Part shown: positions 1 through 7,228 of the stretch, piece by piece
Numbering within the stretch: the first letter of the stretch is position 1
How the letters are laid out: each line of letters opens with the position of its first letter
Program-made: the position numbers and the translations under genes
Notes under the pieces: model-generated
What the model was told of the DNA's origin: nothing
Databases searched by the model: none
The model's input: only the letters and a program-made list of their open reading frames with translations
Origin: an uncultured Clostridia bacterium
Lineage (GTDB): Bacteria > Bacillota > Clostridia > Christensenellales > Borkfalkiaceae
Direction of reading: 5' to 3'
DNA: 20,542 nt
Assembly: GCA_947629735.1 (NCBI GenBank)
Contig: CANREX010000007.1
Span: 1 to 20,542 of the forward strand

Positions 1-26
1 GGGTGGGGTGTGGGGTATACCTATCG

Positions 27-122
27 CCGTAAAGCGGCGGCGATAAGCGGTTATAAATATTCTGCCCCTTTCCGCAAAACGGCGGCTATAAGTGTTCTCC
101 CCCTTTTCCCGTAAAGCGGCGG
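27..122. repeat. Three short GC-rich imperfect repeats before tcdA
   Basis: The core CCGTAAAGCGGCGG occurs at 27-40 and 109-122, with a variant CCGCAAAACGGCGG at 72-85. Each core can fold into a small CCG/CGG hairpin. The cores are separated by AT-rich spacers that share TATAA and TTCT-CCCC elements, giving an irregular period of about 45 and 37 bp. No gene is visible in 1-167. The 13-mer AAAGCGGCGGCGA at 31-43 recurs at 1030-1042, just after tcdA. Function is unknown; degenerate intergenic repeats are the simplest reading. Confidence 0.5.
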
Positions 123-167
123 GGTGCATTATGGCGCAGTTTTTGTGATTAGATTTGTGCGAAAAAA

Positions 168-196
168 TTGACATAAACGCCGCTAACTGCTATATT
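168..196 (+). promoter_or_regulatory. Near-consensus promoter of tcdA, leaderless configuration
   Basis: A -35 box TTGACA (168-173) and a -10 box TATATT (191-196) are separated by exactly 17 bp. Only six bases lie between the -10 box and the tcdA ATG at 203, so transcription would start at or next to the start codon. No Shine-Dalgarno sequence precedes the ATG. Confidence 0.8.
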
Positions 197-202
197 TAAA
201 TC

Positions 203-1030
203 ATGGCAGAAAGATTTTCGAGAACGGAACTCATGTTTGGCGGCGAGGCGATGAAAAAGCTCGCCCGTTCGCGCGTCGCAATATTCGGTTTGGGCGGCGT
301 CGGTGGATACGTCGCGGAAGCGTTGGCGCGCTCAGGCATAGGCGCTCTCGATCTTATAGACGGCGACAAGGTGGACGTCACCAACATAAACCGCCAGATA
401 CTCGCAACTTCCTCCACGGTCGGCAGGCTGAAAACGGACGTGGCTGCGGAGCGAATAATTGACATCAACCCCGCTTGCAAGGTCGAAAAGCACAGCATTT
501 TTTACCTGCCGAAAACGGGCGGCGTCGATTTCAGCCTCTTCGATTACGTCGTCGACGCGATAGACACCGTGGCGGGCAAGCTCGCGATAGTAAAAAACGC
601 AAAGGCGGCGGGCGTGCCCGTGATAAGCGCGATGGGCGCGGGCAACAAGCTCGATCCGACGGCGTTCGAAGTGGCGGACGTCTACAAAACTTCCGTGTGC
701 CCGCTCGCGCGGGTAATGCGCAGGGAATTGAAAAAATTGGGCATAGACAGCCTGAAAGTCGTCTACTCGCGGGAAGTCCCCGCCCCCTGCAATCTGCCCG
801 CAGGCAGCTCAAATTTTGCGGATAGCGGCGGTTTGGATATTCCCGGCGGCTCTGAAAGCTCTGGCAGCGGCGGCGCGGATAGTTCGGGCGCAGTTTGCGG
901 GGAAGAGGAGAGCGAGGGAGACGTCACCATGGGCGCAAAAAAAATCGCGCCCGCGAGCAATTCCTTCGTCCCGCCAGTCGTCGGGCTGATAATCGCTTCC
1001 GAGGTGATTAAAGATATTATCGGGCGGTAA
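203..1030 (+). CDS. tcdA: tRNA threonylcarbamoyladenosine dehydratase TcdA (E1-like, ThiF family)
   Basis: This 275-aa protein is an E1-like adenylating enzyme that converts t6A37 of ANN-decoding tRNAs to the cyclic ct6A form using ATP. Seen: a Rossmann nucleotide-binding motif GLGGVGG (about residues 30-36), the adenylation segment DGDKVDVTNINRQ, DAIDT, and the TcdA-type GAGNKLDPT and YSREVPAP segments. The start at 203 is chosen because FSRTEL near the N-terminus matches the conserved FSRNEL-like opening of the family. The gene has a strong promoter but no ribosome-binding site (leaderless form). A Ser/Gly/Asp-rich stretch at residues about 197-243 is unusual and interrupts the region before the conserved FVPPVVG segment. 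Other ThiF relatives (MoeB, ThiF) are less likely because the TcdA-specific C-terminal motifs are present. The gene stands alone; rarA follows in the same direction after 237 bp. Confidence 0.92.
   Translation: MAERFSRTELMFGGEAMKKLARSRVAIFGLGGVGGYVAEALARSGIGALDLIDGDKVDVTNINRQILATSSTVGRLKTDVAAERIIDINPACKVEKHSIFYLPKTGGVDFSLFDYVVDAIDTVAGKLAIVKNAKAAGVPVISAMGAGNKLDPTAFEVADVYKTSVCPLARVMRRELKKLGIDSLKVVYSREVPAPCNLPAGSSNFADSGGLDIPGGSESSGSGGADSSGAVCGEEESEGDVTMGAKKIAPASNSFVPPVVGLIIASEVIKDIIGR
791..931 (+). repeat. Low-complexity Ser/Gly-rich in-frame segment inside tcdA
   Basis: Residues about 197-243 of TcdA consist largely of Ser, Gly, Ala, Asp and Glu, including GGSESSGSGGADSSGA. They lie between the conserved YSREVPAP segment and the FVPPVVG segment. 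The reading frame stays open, so this looks like a flexible insertion in a loop and not a frameshift. Confidence 0.7.
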
Positions 1031-1158
1031 AAGCGGCGGCGAAAAAACAAAGCAAAAACAAAGTAAATAAAGCGCAAACAAAGCAAGAAAACAAAGCGGC
1101 GAAAAAATATAAATCGGCAACCGAAAAATCGGTAAATAGCTATCAAAAATCCGATAGC
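1031..1158. other. A-rich intergenic segment with CAAAGC-like reiteration
   Basis: The tcdA-rarA spacer begins with an A-rich run in which AAAGC/CAAAGC recurs several times. AAAGCGGCG followed by an A-run occurs at its start and again near 1094. Further on, GCTATC (1139-1144) and GATAGC (1153-1158) form a small stem with an 8-nt loop. No convincing terminator with a T-tract and no clear rarA promoter was found, so rarA may be partly transcribed by read-through from tcdA. Confidence 0.4.
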
Positions 1159-1170
1159 AAACGCATATTT

Positions 1171-1217
1171 GCCCGCGGCTTGCCGCGGGCTGCGCGGCGG
1201 AACGTGTTCCGCCGCGC
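1171..1217. promoter_or_regulatory. Two adjacent perfect GC hairpins ahead of rarA
   Basis: GCCCGCGGC (1171-1179) pairs perfectly with 1182-1190 around a TT loop. GCGCGGCGGAAC (1192-1203) pairs perfectly with 1206-1217 around a 2-nt gap. No T-tract follows either stem. They end 36 nt before the rarA Shine-Dalgarno and would form in a read-through transcript, where they could attenuate, protect RNA or act as a weak terminator. Which of these applies is not known. Confidence 0.6.
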
Positions 1218-1267
1218 CTGAATTTATCCGCGCGCGGCGCAGACAAATCAGACAGGAGGGTAAAGAG

Positions 1268-2584
1268 ATGGACGAGCAGCGGACTCTGTTCGAAAGCGAC
1301 GAAAGCCTGCCCCTCGCGGCGCGGCTGCGCCCGCAGACTCTGGACGAATTTTGCGGGCAACAGCACCTGTTGGGCGAGGGCAAAGTACTGCGCAGGCTGA
1401 TTGAGGGCGACAAGGTGTGCTCAATGATATTCTGGGGGCCGCCGGGAGTGGGCAAGACGACCCTCGCCCGCATAATCGCCAACCGCACGCGGGCGAATTT
1501 TATCAATTTTTCCGCGGTGACGAGCGGGATAAAGGAGATAAAGCAGGTCATGGAGCAGGCGGAAAAGAACCGCCGCTTCGGCGAAAAGACTATACTCTTC
1601 GTGGACGAAATTCACCGCTTCAACAAGGCGCAGCAGGACGCGTTTCTGCCGTTTGTGGAAAAGGGCAGCATAATACTCATCGGCGCGACGACGGAAAACC
1701 CGTCGTTCGAGGTCAACGGCGCGCTTCTCTCCCGCTGTAAGGTGTTCGTCTTGCAGCCTTTAAAGATAGAGGAACTCCACGCGCTTTTGCGCAGGGCGGT
1801 CACGGACGCGCGGGGATTCGGCATGCAGAACGTGCAAATATCCGACGAGCTATTGGAAGTCATCGCAAACTTTGCCGACGGCGACGCCCGCAGCGCGCTC
1901 TCCACGCTTGAAATGGCGGTGCTCAACGGCGAAGTCACCGAAAGCGGCATATGCGTCACGCGCGAGACTATCGAGCAGTGCACTTCCGTCAAATCGCTTC
2001 TGTACGACAAGTCGGGTGAAGAGCATTACAACCTCATCTCCGCGCTGCATAAGTCCATGCGCAATTCCGACCCCGACGCGGCGGTGTATTGGCTCGCGCG
2101 CATGCTCGAAGCGGGCGAAGACCCCCTGTACGTCGCGCGGCGCGTCACGCGGTTTGCAAGCGAGGACATAGGTCTTGCCGACCCGCGCGCGCTCGAAATA
2201 GCGGTGGCGGCGTATCAGGCGTGTCACTTTATCGGCATGCCGGAGTGCACCGTGCATTTAACGCAAGCGGTCGTGTACATGTCCGTCGCGCCCAAGTCGA
2301 ATTCCCTCTACGTCGCGTATCAATCGGCGAAAAAGGACGCGCTGACGATGCTCGCCGAGCCCGTTCCGCTGATTCTCCGCAACGCGCCCACGAAGCTGAT
2401 GAAGGAGCTGGACTACGGCAAGGGCTACAAGTACGCGCACGACTACGAGGACAAGCTCACCGACATGCAGTGTCTGCCCGAAAGCCTTGCGGGGAAGAGG
2501 TATTATTTCCCCTCGGAGGACGGCACGGAGGGCAAGATAAAAGCCCGCCTCGAAGAGATTGAAAAGTGGAAGAAGAAGCAGTGA
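1268..2584 (+). CDS. rarA: Replication-associated recombination protein A (AAA+ ATPase)
   Basis: A 438-aa AAA+ ATPase of the RarA/MgsA (Mgs1/WRNIP1) family, acting as a tetramer at stalled replication forks with SSB. Seen: Walker A GPPGVGKT at residues 57-64, Walker B FVDEIHRF around 111-118, the sensor-1 segment GATTENPSFEVN, the following SRC segment, and the family C-terminal motif RFASEDIGLADPRAL in the tetramerisation region. The length matches the usual 420-450 aa. The frame stays open back to 1169, but the ATG at 1268 is chosen because AGGAGG lies at 1254-1259, eight bases upstream, and the protein then starts like known RarA proteins (a short Asp/Glu-rich lead, then LAARLRPQTLDEF). 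It is followed by a 195-bp spacer with no typical terminator other than the palindrome at 2705-2746. Confidence 0.95.
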   Translation: MDEQRTLFESDESLPLAARLRPQTLDEFCGQQHLLGEGKVLRRLIEGDKVCSMIFWGPPGVGKTTLARIIANRTRANFINFSAVTSGIKEIKQVMEQAEKNRRFGEKTILFVDEIHRFNKAQQDAFLPFVEKGSIILIGATTENPSFEVNGALLSRCKVFVLQPLKIEELHALLRRAVTDARGFGMQNVQISDELLEVIANFADGDARSALSTLEMAVLNGEVTESGICVTRETIEQCTSVKSLLYDKSGEEHYNLISALHKSMRNSDPDAAVYWLARMLEAGEDPLYVARRVTRFASEDIGLADPRALEIAVAAYQACHFIGMPECTVHLTQAVVYMSVAPKSNSLYVAYQSAKKDALTMLAEPVPLILRNAPTKLMKELDYGKGYKYAHDYEDKLTDMQCLPESLAGKRYYFPSEDGTEGKIKARLEEIEKWKKKQ

Positions 2585-2704
2585 CGGCACGAAAACTTTT
2601 CTTGCGGCAAATAAAAAAAGACCGACCCGAGCTTAAAGCGCAAGGTCAAAGCAAATACTCAAACGGCGATTGATTTTTCGCCCGCGACGTGTTAATGTGT
2701 TAAA

Positions 2705-2746
2705 ATACAAGCGAAAAAACTTGCCTGCAAGTTTTTTCGCTTGTAT
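2705..2746. promoter_or_regulatory. Perfect 20-bp palindrome between rarA and the M60 peptidase gene
   Basis: Bases 2705-2724 pair perfectly with 2727-2746 around a 2-nt loop. The stem contains an A6/T6 run, GCGAAAAAACTTGC on the left arm. The T-run lies inside the stem, not after it, so this is not a textbook rho-independent terminator. It could still end rarA transcription or serve as an operator. An extended -10 sequence, TGTTAAAAT at 2698-2706, abuts the left arm without a well-placed -35 box, so a promoter for the downstream gene may overlap the palindrome. Confidence 0.6.
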
Positions 2747-2779
2747 AAAGAAAGACAAGAATTCAACGGAACAAAGACA

Positions 2780-5700
2780 ATGAACAAAATTCGCAAAAAA
2801 CTAATTCCCTGTATACTTACCGCGGCTGTTGCCGTTGCAGGCGTCGCCGCGGCGGCTTCTTACCCCGCGTCTGCGCAAGAAACTGATTCCGATTTTTATT
2901 GGAGCGAGAAAAACGCCCCCGTATTCTACGGCGCGGCGGAGATAACGCTTTCCAAAAACGCTGTGGAAAAGTTCGACGTGCACGACGCCCGCTTCCGCAC
3001 CTTCGCGCACGATTTCGAGGACGGCGACGTGGACGTCACCGCCGTCTGCCCTGATATAAATACGGCTTCCGCGGGAGAATACGAAATAGTCTACACCGCA
3101 AAGGACAGCCACAAAAACGAAGTTACGCTCACCGTGCCCGTTACGGTTACGGACGATGAAAACGGGCTTGTCACCGTGCGCCGCACGCTGTACACCACCC
3201 CGTCCGATTGGAATATGACGGCGGCGGGGTTCAGCCGCTGCAATTCGGGCGACAGGCAGATACTCGGCATATACCTGCCCGAGGGCGCTTCGTTCGAAAT
3301 GCGCCTTTTGGAGGGCGCGCCCAATATCGGCGTCGCAATGCTGAACAACGACGCATACAAGGAGACGTCTGTCACGGTGAACTCCACGGAGTTTACGAAA
3401 ATTTCCAACGACTACAAGGGGAACGACCCCGCCAAGGGGCAAATCCCGGGCAACTACGCCAACGTTCCGCTTATAACCACGCCCAAACTTGCGCGGGGCG
3501 CGGATATTTCCACCACCTATCAGATAGAGGTGAAGTACTCCGCCGCCGACACTCATTCCCTGCAATACTACAACTACCTCGACCACGACGAAGAGCAGTT
3601 CCGCGCGAGGTGGCAGGCAAGCGGCGATAAGTTCGCAATAATAGAAAACCGCGCCATGACGATTTTGCTGCCCGAGGGCGACCGGGAAGCGTTCAAGCGC
3701 AAGGAATCGGGGTTTGTTTTCGGCGGCTATGACAAGCACCTCGAATACTACGCAAAAGTAGTGGACAGAATGGACGAAATTATCGGGCTTTCTTATCGGC
3801 CCGAAAAGGCTACCGACCAGAATTTGCGGGCGAAATATCTGATAAAAGCCAACGCGCACGGTGCGGGCGCGGCGTACTACGCGGGCAACCACGTCGGCAT
3901 AAACAACCCCTCTATGGGCGCGTTTTATCAGATGAATTGGGGCGGACTTCACGAGCTCGCCCACGGCTATCAAGGTCACCTCGGAAGCGGCACTATGGGA
4001 CTCGGGGAGACGTCGAACAACTTCCTCGGGCACTACATACAGATGGATAAAACGCTGTACACCGAGGCGGGCGATTGGCTGGGGAAACTTCCCGATATAG
4101 AGGTCAAGATAAACGAATTGCGCCTTTCGGGCAAGACGTTCAACGATTTCGGGGAAACGCCCCAATACAAGCTGTACGCCATAATAAATTTGTTCGATTA
4201 TTTCGAGGGTGAAAAGACCTACGCGAAACTTTTCAGCTACTATCGCGAAATGGTCGATAAAAAGATTTTGGGCTCGCAAACGCCTCAGCAGGACGTCTAC
4301 GCGCTCTTCTTCGCGGAAGAATATCAGACGGATATAATACCCTATTGGACGCAGTGGGGCTTGCAGACGTCGGAGGAAGTGCAGGAGCAGGTCTTTGATA
4401 AGGCGACGAAGACTATCTCCATACTCTCCGACAGCGCGGGCGAAAGCCGGGACGAGATAGCCGCGGGCGAGGACATCGCGCTCAAATACGGGTTTGTCAC
4501 AGACGCTCAGCTCGCGAAGTATTCCGTGACGGGCAATTTGGACGTCACATTCGATATAGACGACGGCTCTGCGCTTCAAAAGGGCTGCGTGCTGCTGCAA
4601 AAGGACGGCGAAACGGTTTACAGCGCGGAAATTTCGCAGGGCAAGGCTAGGTTTGAAGGCGTTGCGGCGGGCAGCTACATGGTGCGCACGCCCCTGAACT
4701 TCGGCTACGATTATTCTTCGGGCTTGGTCACCGTCGCGGCGGGCGAAAACGATTACGCTGTCACTTATACCAAGCGCGACGGGGCTGATTTCCACCCCAC
4801 AAAGCTCGTTATCAGGGGAATACGCGGCACGCTCGGCTTTTCCGCGGAACTTAAAGAGGACAACAAATTCGCCGCGCTCGTGTTCGGCGCTTCCGATCTC
4901 GGCAACCAAAACGCCGCGTGGGCGGGCAAGCCGGACGAGACGTTCATCTCCGTCACGGTAACCGACGGCAAGGGCAAGACGCGCTGCCTGTGGGATGTCA
5001 AAGGCAAAGGCTACTTTTGCTACCTCGAAAACATACAGGAAAGCGTTACCCTTTCGTACGGCGATAAAATCATAGTCAACACGGAGCGTCCCGAGCTTGT
5101 GCACGTGGAGTCCGCGGTGGACGGCAAAGTGATACCCGAATACGACTTCAAGGGCTCGGGCAGGCAGTCGCTCGTGTATACCGTCACGCAGGACGGGCTC
5201 GTTCCCGAATTTCTCGATGACTTCGACGTGCGTTCAACGCTGTACGACCATATCGCGGACGGACTGAAAGAGGAACTGCACACCCAAGCCGAATTCTTCG
5301 TGGAAAACCCGCAGGTTTTGGGCACGAAATACCTCGAAAAGCAAAAGAAATCGGCATTTATAGAGAGCTATGAAAGGCTCAGCGAGCAGGACAAGGCGGA
5401 GTTTTCTTCCCTCGCGAAGGGCATAATGCAGGGCGGCGCGCCCAAGGTTACCGCCTTGAAGAGCAGCGTTTCCGCGGAGTCCTTTTCCGATATCGATTGG
5501 AACGAGTGCTTCTCCGCGTTCGACAACGAGGACGGCGCGATAACCTACGGCGACAAGGTGGAAATCGTCTCGGACACGGACGGCAAGACAAAGGGCGAAT
5601 ACGACGTGAAGATAGTGGTCACCGACTACGACGGCAACGTCGGCTCGTGCTCGCTTAAAGTCACCGTGACAAAGGATACGGGCGGCTTGGCGGACATCAT

Positions 5701-5788
5701 ACTGATCGCCGTCGGCGGCGCGCTCATCGCCGCGCTCGTGATTACGATAACGATAATAATTCTCCGCCGCAAATCCCGCCGTAAATAG
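2780..5788 (+). CDS. Secreted, membrane-anchored M60 (enhancin-like) zinc metallopeptidase
   Basis: The protein has 1002 aa and was probably made to cleave glycoproteins outside the cell; M60 enzymes are typically mucin- or O-glycopeptide-directed. Seen in order: a signal peptide (residues 1-32, charged MNKIRKK then a hydrophobic core, cleavage after ASA); an Ig/cadherin-like domain (about 46-125); the M60 region (about 133-560) with zinc motif HELAH at 391-395, catalytic Glu392 and a likely third ligand Glu410 in GETSNN; a prealbumin-like beta domain (about 570-668); a beta-rich region (about 671-810) resembling the putative mucin/carbohydrate-binding domain often fused to M60; a helical linker; a second Ig-like domain (about 898-967); and a C-terminal transmembrane helix (about 970-993) with basic tail RRKSRRK. 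No LPXTG motif. ATG 2780 is preferred over the TTG at 2741, which lies inside a hairpin and would bury the signal peptide; the ribosome site is weak. A strong terminator follows. Confidence 0.88.
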   Translation: MNKIRKKLIPCILTAAVAVAGVAAAASYPASAQETDSDFYWSEKNAPVFYGAAEITLSKNAVEKFDVHDARFRTFAHDFEDGDVDVTAVCPDINTASAGEYEIVYTAKDSHKNEVTLTVPVTVTDDENGLVTVRRTLYTTPSDWNMTAAGFSRCNSGDRQILGIYLPEGASFEMRLLEGAPNIGVAMLNNDAYKETSVTVNSTEFTKISNDYKGNDPAKGQIPGNYANVPLITTPKLARGADISTTYQIEVKYSAADTHSLQYYNYLDHDEEQFRARWQASGDKFAIIENRAMTILLPEGDREAFKRKESGFVFGGYDKHLEYYAKVVDRMDEIIGLSYRPEKATDQNLRAKYLIKANAHGAGAAYYAGNHVGINNPSMGAFYQMNWGGLHELAHGYQGHLGSGTMGLGETSNNFLGHYIQMDKTLYTEAGDWLGKLPDIEVKINELRLSGKTFNDFGETPQYKLYAIINLFDYFEGEKTYAKLFSYYREMVDKKILGSQTPQQDVYALFFAEEYQTDIIPYWTQWGLQTSEEVQEQVFDKATKTISILSDSAGESRDEIAAGEDIALKYGFVTDAQLAKYSVTGNLDVTFDIDDGSALQKGCVLLQKDGETVYSAEISQGKARFEGVAAGSYMVRTPLNFGYDYSSGLVTVAAGENDYAVTYTKRDGADFHPTKLVIRGIRGTLGFSAELKEDNKFAALVFGASDLGNQNAAWAGKPDETFISVTVTDGKGKTRCLWDVKGKGYFCYLENIQESVTLSYGDKIIVNTERPELVHVESAVDGKVIPEYDFKGSGRQSLVYTVTQDGLVPEFLDDFDVRSTLYDHIADGLKEELHTQAEFFVENPQVLGTKYLEKQKKSAFIESYERLSEQDKAEFSSLAKGIMQGGAPKVTALKSSVSAESFSDIDWNECFSAFDNEDGAITYGDKVEIVSDTDGKTKGEYDVKIVVTDYDGNVGSCSLKVTVTKDTGGLADIILIAVGGALIAALVITITIIILRRKSRRK

Positions 5789-5802
5789 GGTGGGAACGGC
5801 AG

Positions 5803-5842
5803 AAAAAGGCGCGTTTTACCGTGCGGTAAAACGCGCCTTTTT
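5803..5842. terminator. Strong bidirectional rho-independent terminator
   Basis: GGCGCGTTTTACCG (5808-5821) pairs with 5824-5837 around a 2-nt loop. The stem is flanked by A5 on the left and T5 on the right, so it works on both strands. It ends the M60 peptidase gene and can also stop transcripts from the opposing kinase gene. Confidence 0.93.
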
Positions 5843-5858
5843 CATATTTTCACACCTT

Positions 5859-5969
5859 AATTTATTGTCTTTATTCAAGTGATAGCTCGGGTCGCTGTCC
5901 TTTTATATAACACCAATTTATTATCTTTTTCAAGTGACGGCTCGGGTTGTTGTCCTTTTTATAACAACG
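5859..5969. repeat. Two-copy 55-bp tandem repeat; related motif inverted at 2611-2633
   Basis: Copy 1 (5859-5914) and copy 2 (5915-5969) align along their length. They share AATTTATT, CTTT, TCAAGTGA, GCTCGGGT and TGTCCTTTT blocks with several substitutions. A third partial start may follow at about 5973. The core AGCTCGGGTCG (5884-5894) occurs in reverse complement at 2623-2633, also next to an A/T run, on the other side of the M60 gene. Copy 2 can form a small GTTGTT/AACAAC stem near the kinase gene 3' end. No gene is visible here. Confidence 0.7.
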
Positions 5970-5982
5970 ACCTTATTTGTCA

Positions 5983-7011
5983 TTATCTTCTGATTTCGTA
6001 GTCCTGCTTCATCAGTTTGATAATGCTCTCCTCGTCGTCGGTTATGTTGAAGTCGCCGCGAATGGTGTGCTTTATAACCGAGGAAGCCACTGCGAAGTTG
6101 ACGATGTCGTCGGGGTTCATGCCGCGCATAATGGCGTAGATCATGCCGCTCGCGAACGCGTCGCCGCCGCCCACTCTGTCGAGGATATTGAAGCGGAAGG
6201 TTTTGCTTTCATACGTTTCGCCGTCGTACCACATAAAGGCTTTGAGGCTGTTTTCGCTGCCCGTATGGACATAGCGCACGTGCCTGCCTATCGCCTTGAA
6301 GTTGTATTTTTCGTGCAGCGCGCGGAAAATTCTGTCCTGCTCTTTGTAGGAAGGGTTCATGGAGAGCCCGTCCTTGATGTCCTTGCCGTCCGGTCCGGGC
6401 AAATTTATGGGTTCTATGCCGAAGAGGACGTCCACATAGGGCAGATAGGAAGTAATGCAGTCGCGCGCTTCCTGCCAGCCCCACAGCGCGGAGCGGTAGT
6501 TGCAGTCGAAAGATACCGTCATTCCGAGCTCTTTTGCGGCTTTCAGGGCGAGCATGATGAGTTCCCGACAGTTGGAGGAAAGGGCGGGGGTTATGCCGCT
6601 CAGATGCAGCCAGGTGAAGCCTTCGAGCTTCTTCTTGAAATCTATCGTCGTGTAGTCGTACAGTGCGAAAGCCGAGTCTTTTCTGTCATAGGTGACCTTG
6701 CTCGCGCGCACGCCGAAGCCTTCTTCCAGAAAATATATGCCCATGCGCCCGTTGCCGTAAATGCAGGGAGAGCAGTGCACGTCGTTGCTTCTTATGTACC
6801 TTATCGCCGCCTTGCCTATCGAGGAATCGGGCACGACGGTGAAGTAGGAACTGTCGACGCCAAGATTCGCGAGCGACGCCGCAACGTTTGCCTCCGCGCC
6901 GCCGTATGTGACGCGGAATTCGTCCGTGCTTCTTATCTTTTCGTTGTTGGGAGGCGAGAGCCTCAAAAGCAGCTCGCCCATCGTGATAAACTTTACGTTA
7001 GGAATAGACAT
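5983..7011 (-). CDS. kdgK: PfkB-family sugar kinase, probable 2-dehydro-3-deoxygluconokinase
   Basis: A 342-aa ribokinase/PfkB-fold kinase, most like KdgK, which phosphorylates 2-keto-3-deoxygluconate to KDPG with ATP in uronate and pectin breakdown. Seen: the N-terminal sugar-binding segment YGGAEANVAASLANLG, the KdgK-like DCNYRSALWG, and the PfkB signature DRVGGGDAFASG with catalytic base Asp284. The frame is open to 7047, but ATG 7011 is chosen because AAGGGG lies at 7019-7024, seven bases upstream, and a promoter precedes it. It is convergent with the M60 gene and shares its terminator. No KDPG aldolase or uronate gene lies nearby, so the substrate (KDG versus a related hexose or keto-sugar) is inferred from family resemblance only. 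Confidence 0.85.
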   Translation of the reverse strand: MSIPNVKFITMGELLLRLSPPNNEKIRSTDEFRVTYGGAEANVAASLANLGVDSSYFTVVPDSSIGKAAIRYIRSNDVHCSPCIYGNGRMGIYFLEEGFGVRASKVTYDRKDSAFALYDYTTIDFKKKLEGFTWLHLSGITPALSSNCRELIMLALKAAKELGMTVSFDCNYRSALWGWQEARDCITSYLPYVDVLFGIEPINLPGPDGKDIKDGLSMNPSYKEQDRIFRALHEKYNFKAIGRHVRYVHTGSENSLKAFMWYDGETYESKTFRFNILDRVGGGDAFASGMIYAIMRGMNPDDIVNFAVASSVIKHTIRGDFNITDDEESIIKLMKQDYEIRR

Positions 7012-7093
7012 CGTTTCACCCCTTAAATCTTTGATTGCGGCGCGCAAAATTTTTCGCGCAAAATCTTACCTTTCGCGCCCGCGCTCCATAGTT

Positions 7094-7121
7094 ATTATAA
7101 CATAATTTTTCTTTTTGTACA
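7094..7121 (-). promoter_or_regulatory. Extended -10 promoter of the sugar kinase gene
   Basis: Read on the minus strand, a consensus -10 TATAAT (7094-7099) is preceded by an extended TG element (TGTTATAAT). A -35-like TGTACA lies at 7116-7121 with a 16-bp spacer. This leaves a leader of roughly 75 nt to the ATG at 7011. TTGACC further upstream could belong to an alternative promoter. Confidence 0.75.
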
Positions 7122-7228
7122 GAGCAATATAAAAATTTGTGGTCAAAAAGCCGAAAAAAATAAAGAAGGGAGAGTATGTGGACGTCAAACCGCGCTTCAT
7201 TAAACCCGCCAAAACCGCGGTAAAGCAA

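Noticed and set aside
27..122. CRISPR-like array
   Set aside because: The repeats are only about 14 bp, unequal in spacing and imperfect, and no cas gene is present.
31..1042. AAAGCGGCG recurrences as a Chi-like recombination signal for AddAB
   Set aside because: They contain AGCGG, the B. subtilis Chi, but such GC-rich words are frequent here and strand bias or over-representation cannot be judged from one window.
1169..1267. Upstream extension of RarA by 33 residues
   Set aside because: It would translate through the two hairpins, is Arg/Cys-rich, and ATG 1268 has a perfect ribosome site.
2741..2779. TTG start for the M60 protein
   Set aside because: The TTG lies inside the palindrome and would put 13 charged or polar residues in front of the signal peptide.
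2801..5104. A 767-codon open frame on the minus strand across the M60 gene
   Set aside because: It has no domain, an Arg/Val/Ala-rich composition typical of antisense frames in GC-biased genes, and lies wholly over a well-supported gene with an intact zinc site.
5977..7026. A 349-codon plus-strand open frame opposite the kinase gene
   Set aside because: It mirrors the PfkB kinase frame, has no recognisable motif, and the kinase has a promoter, ribosome site and catalytic motifs.
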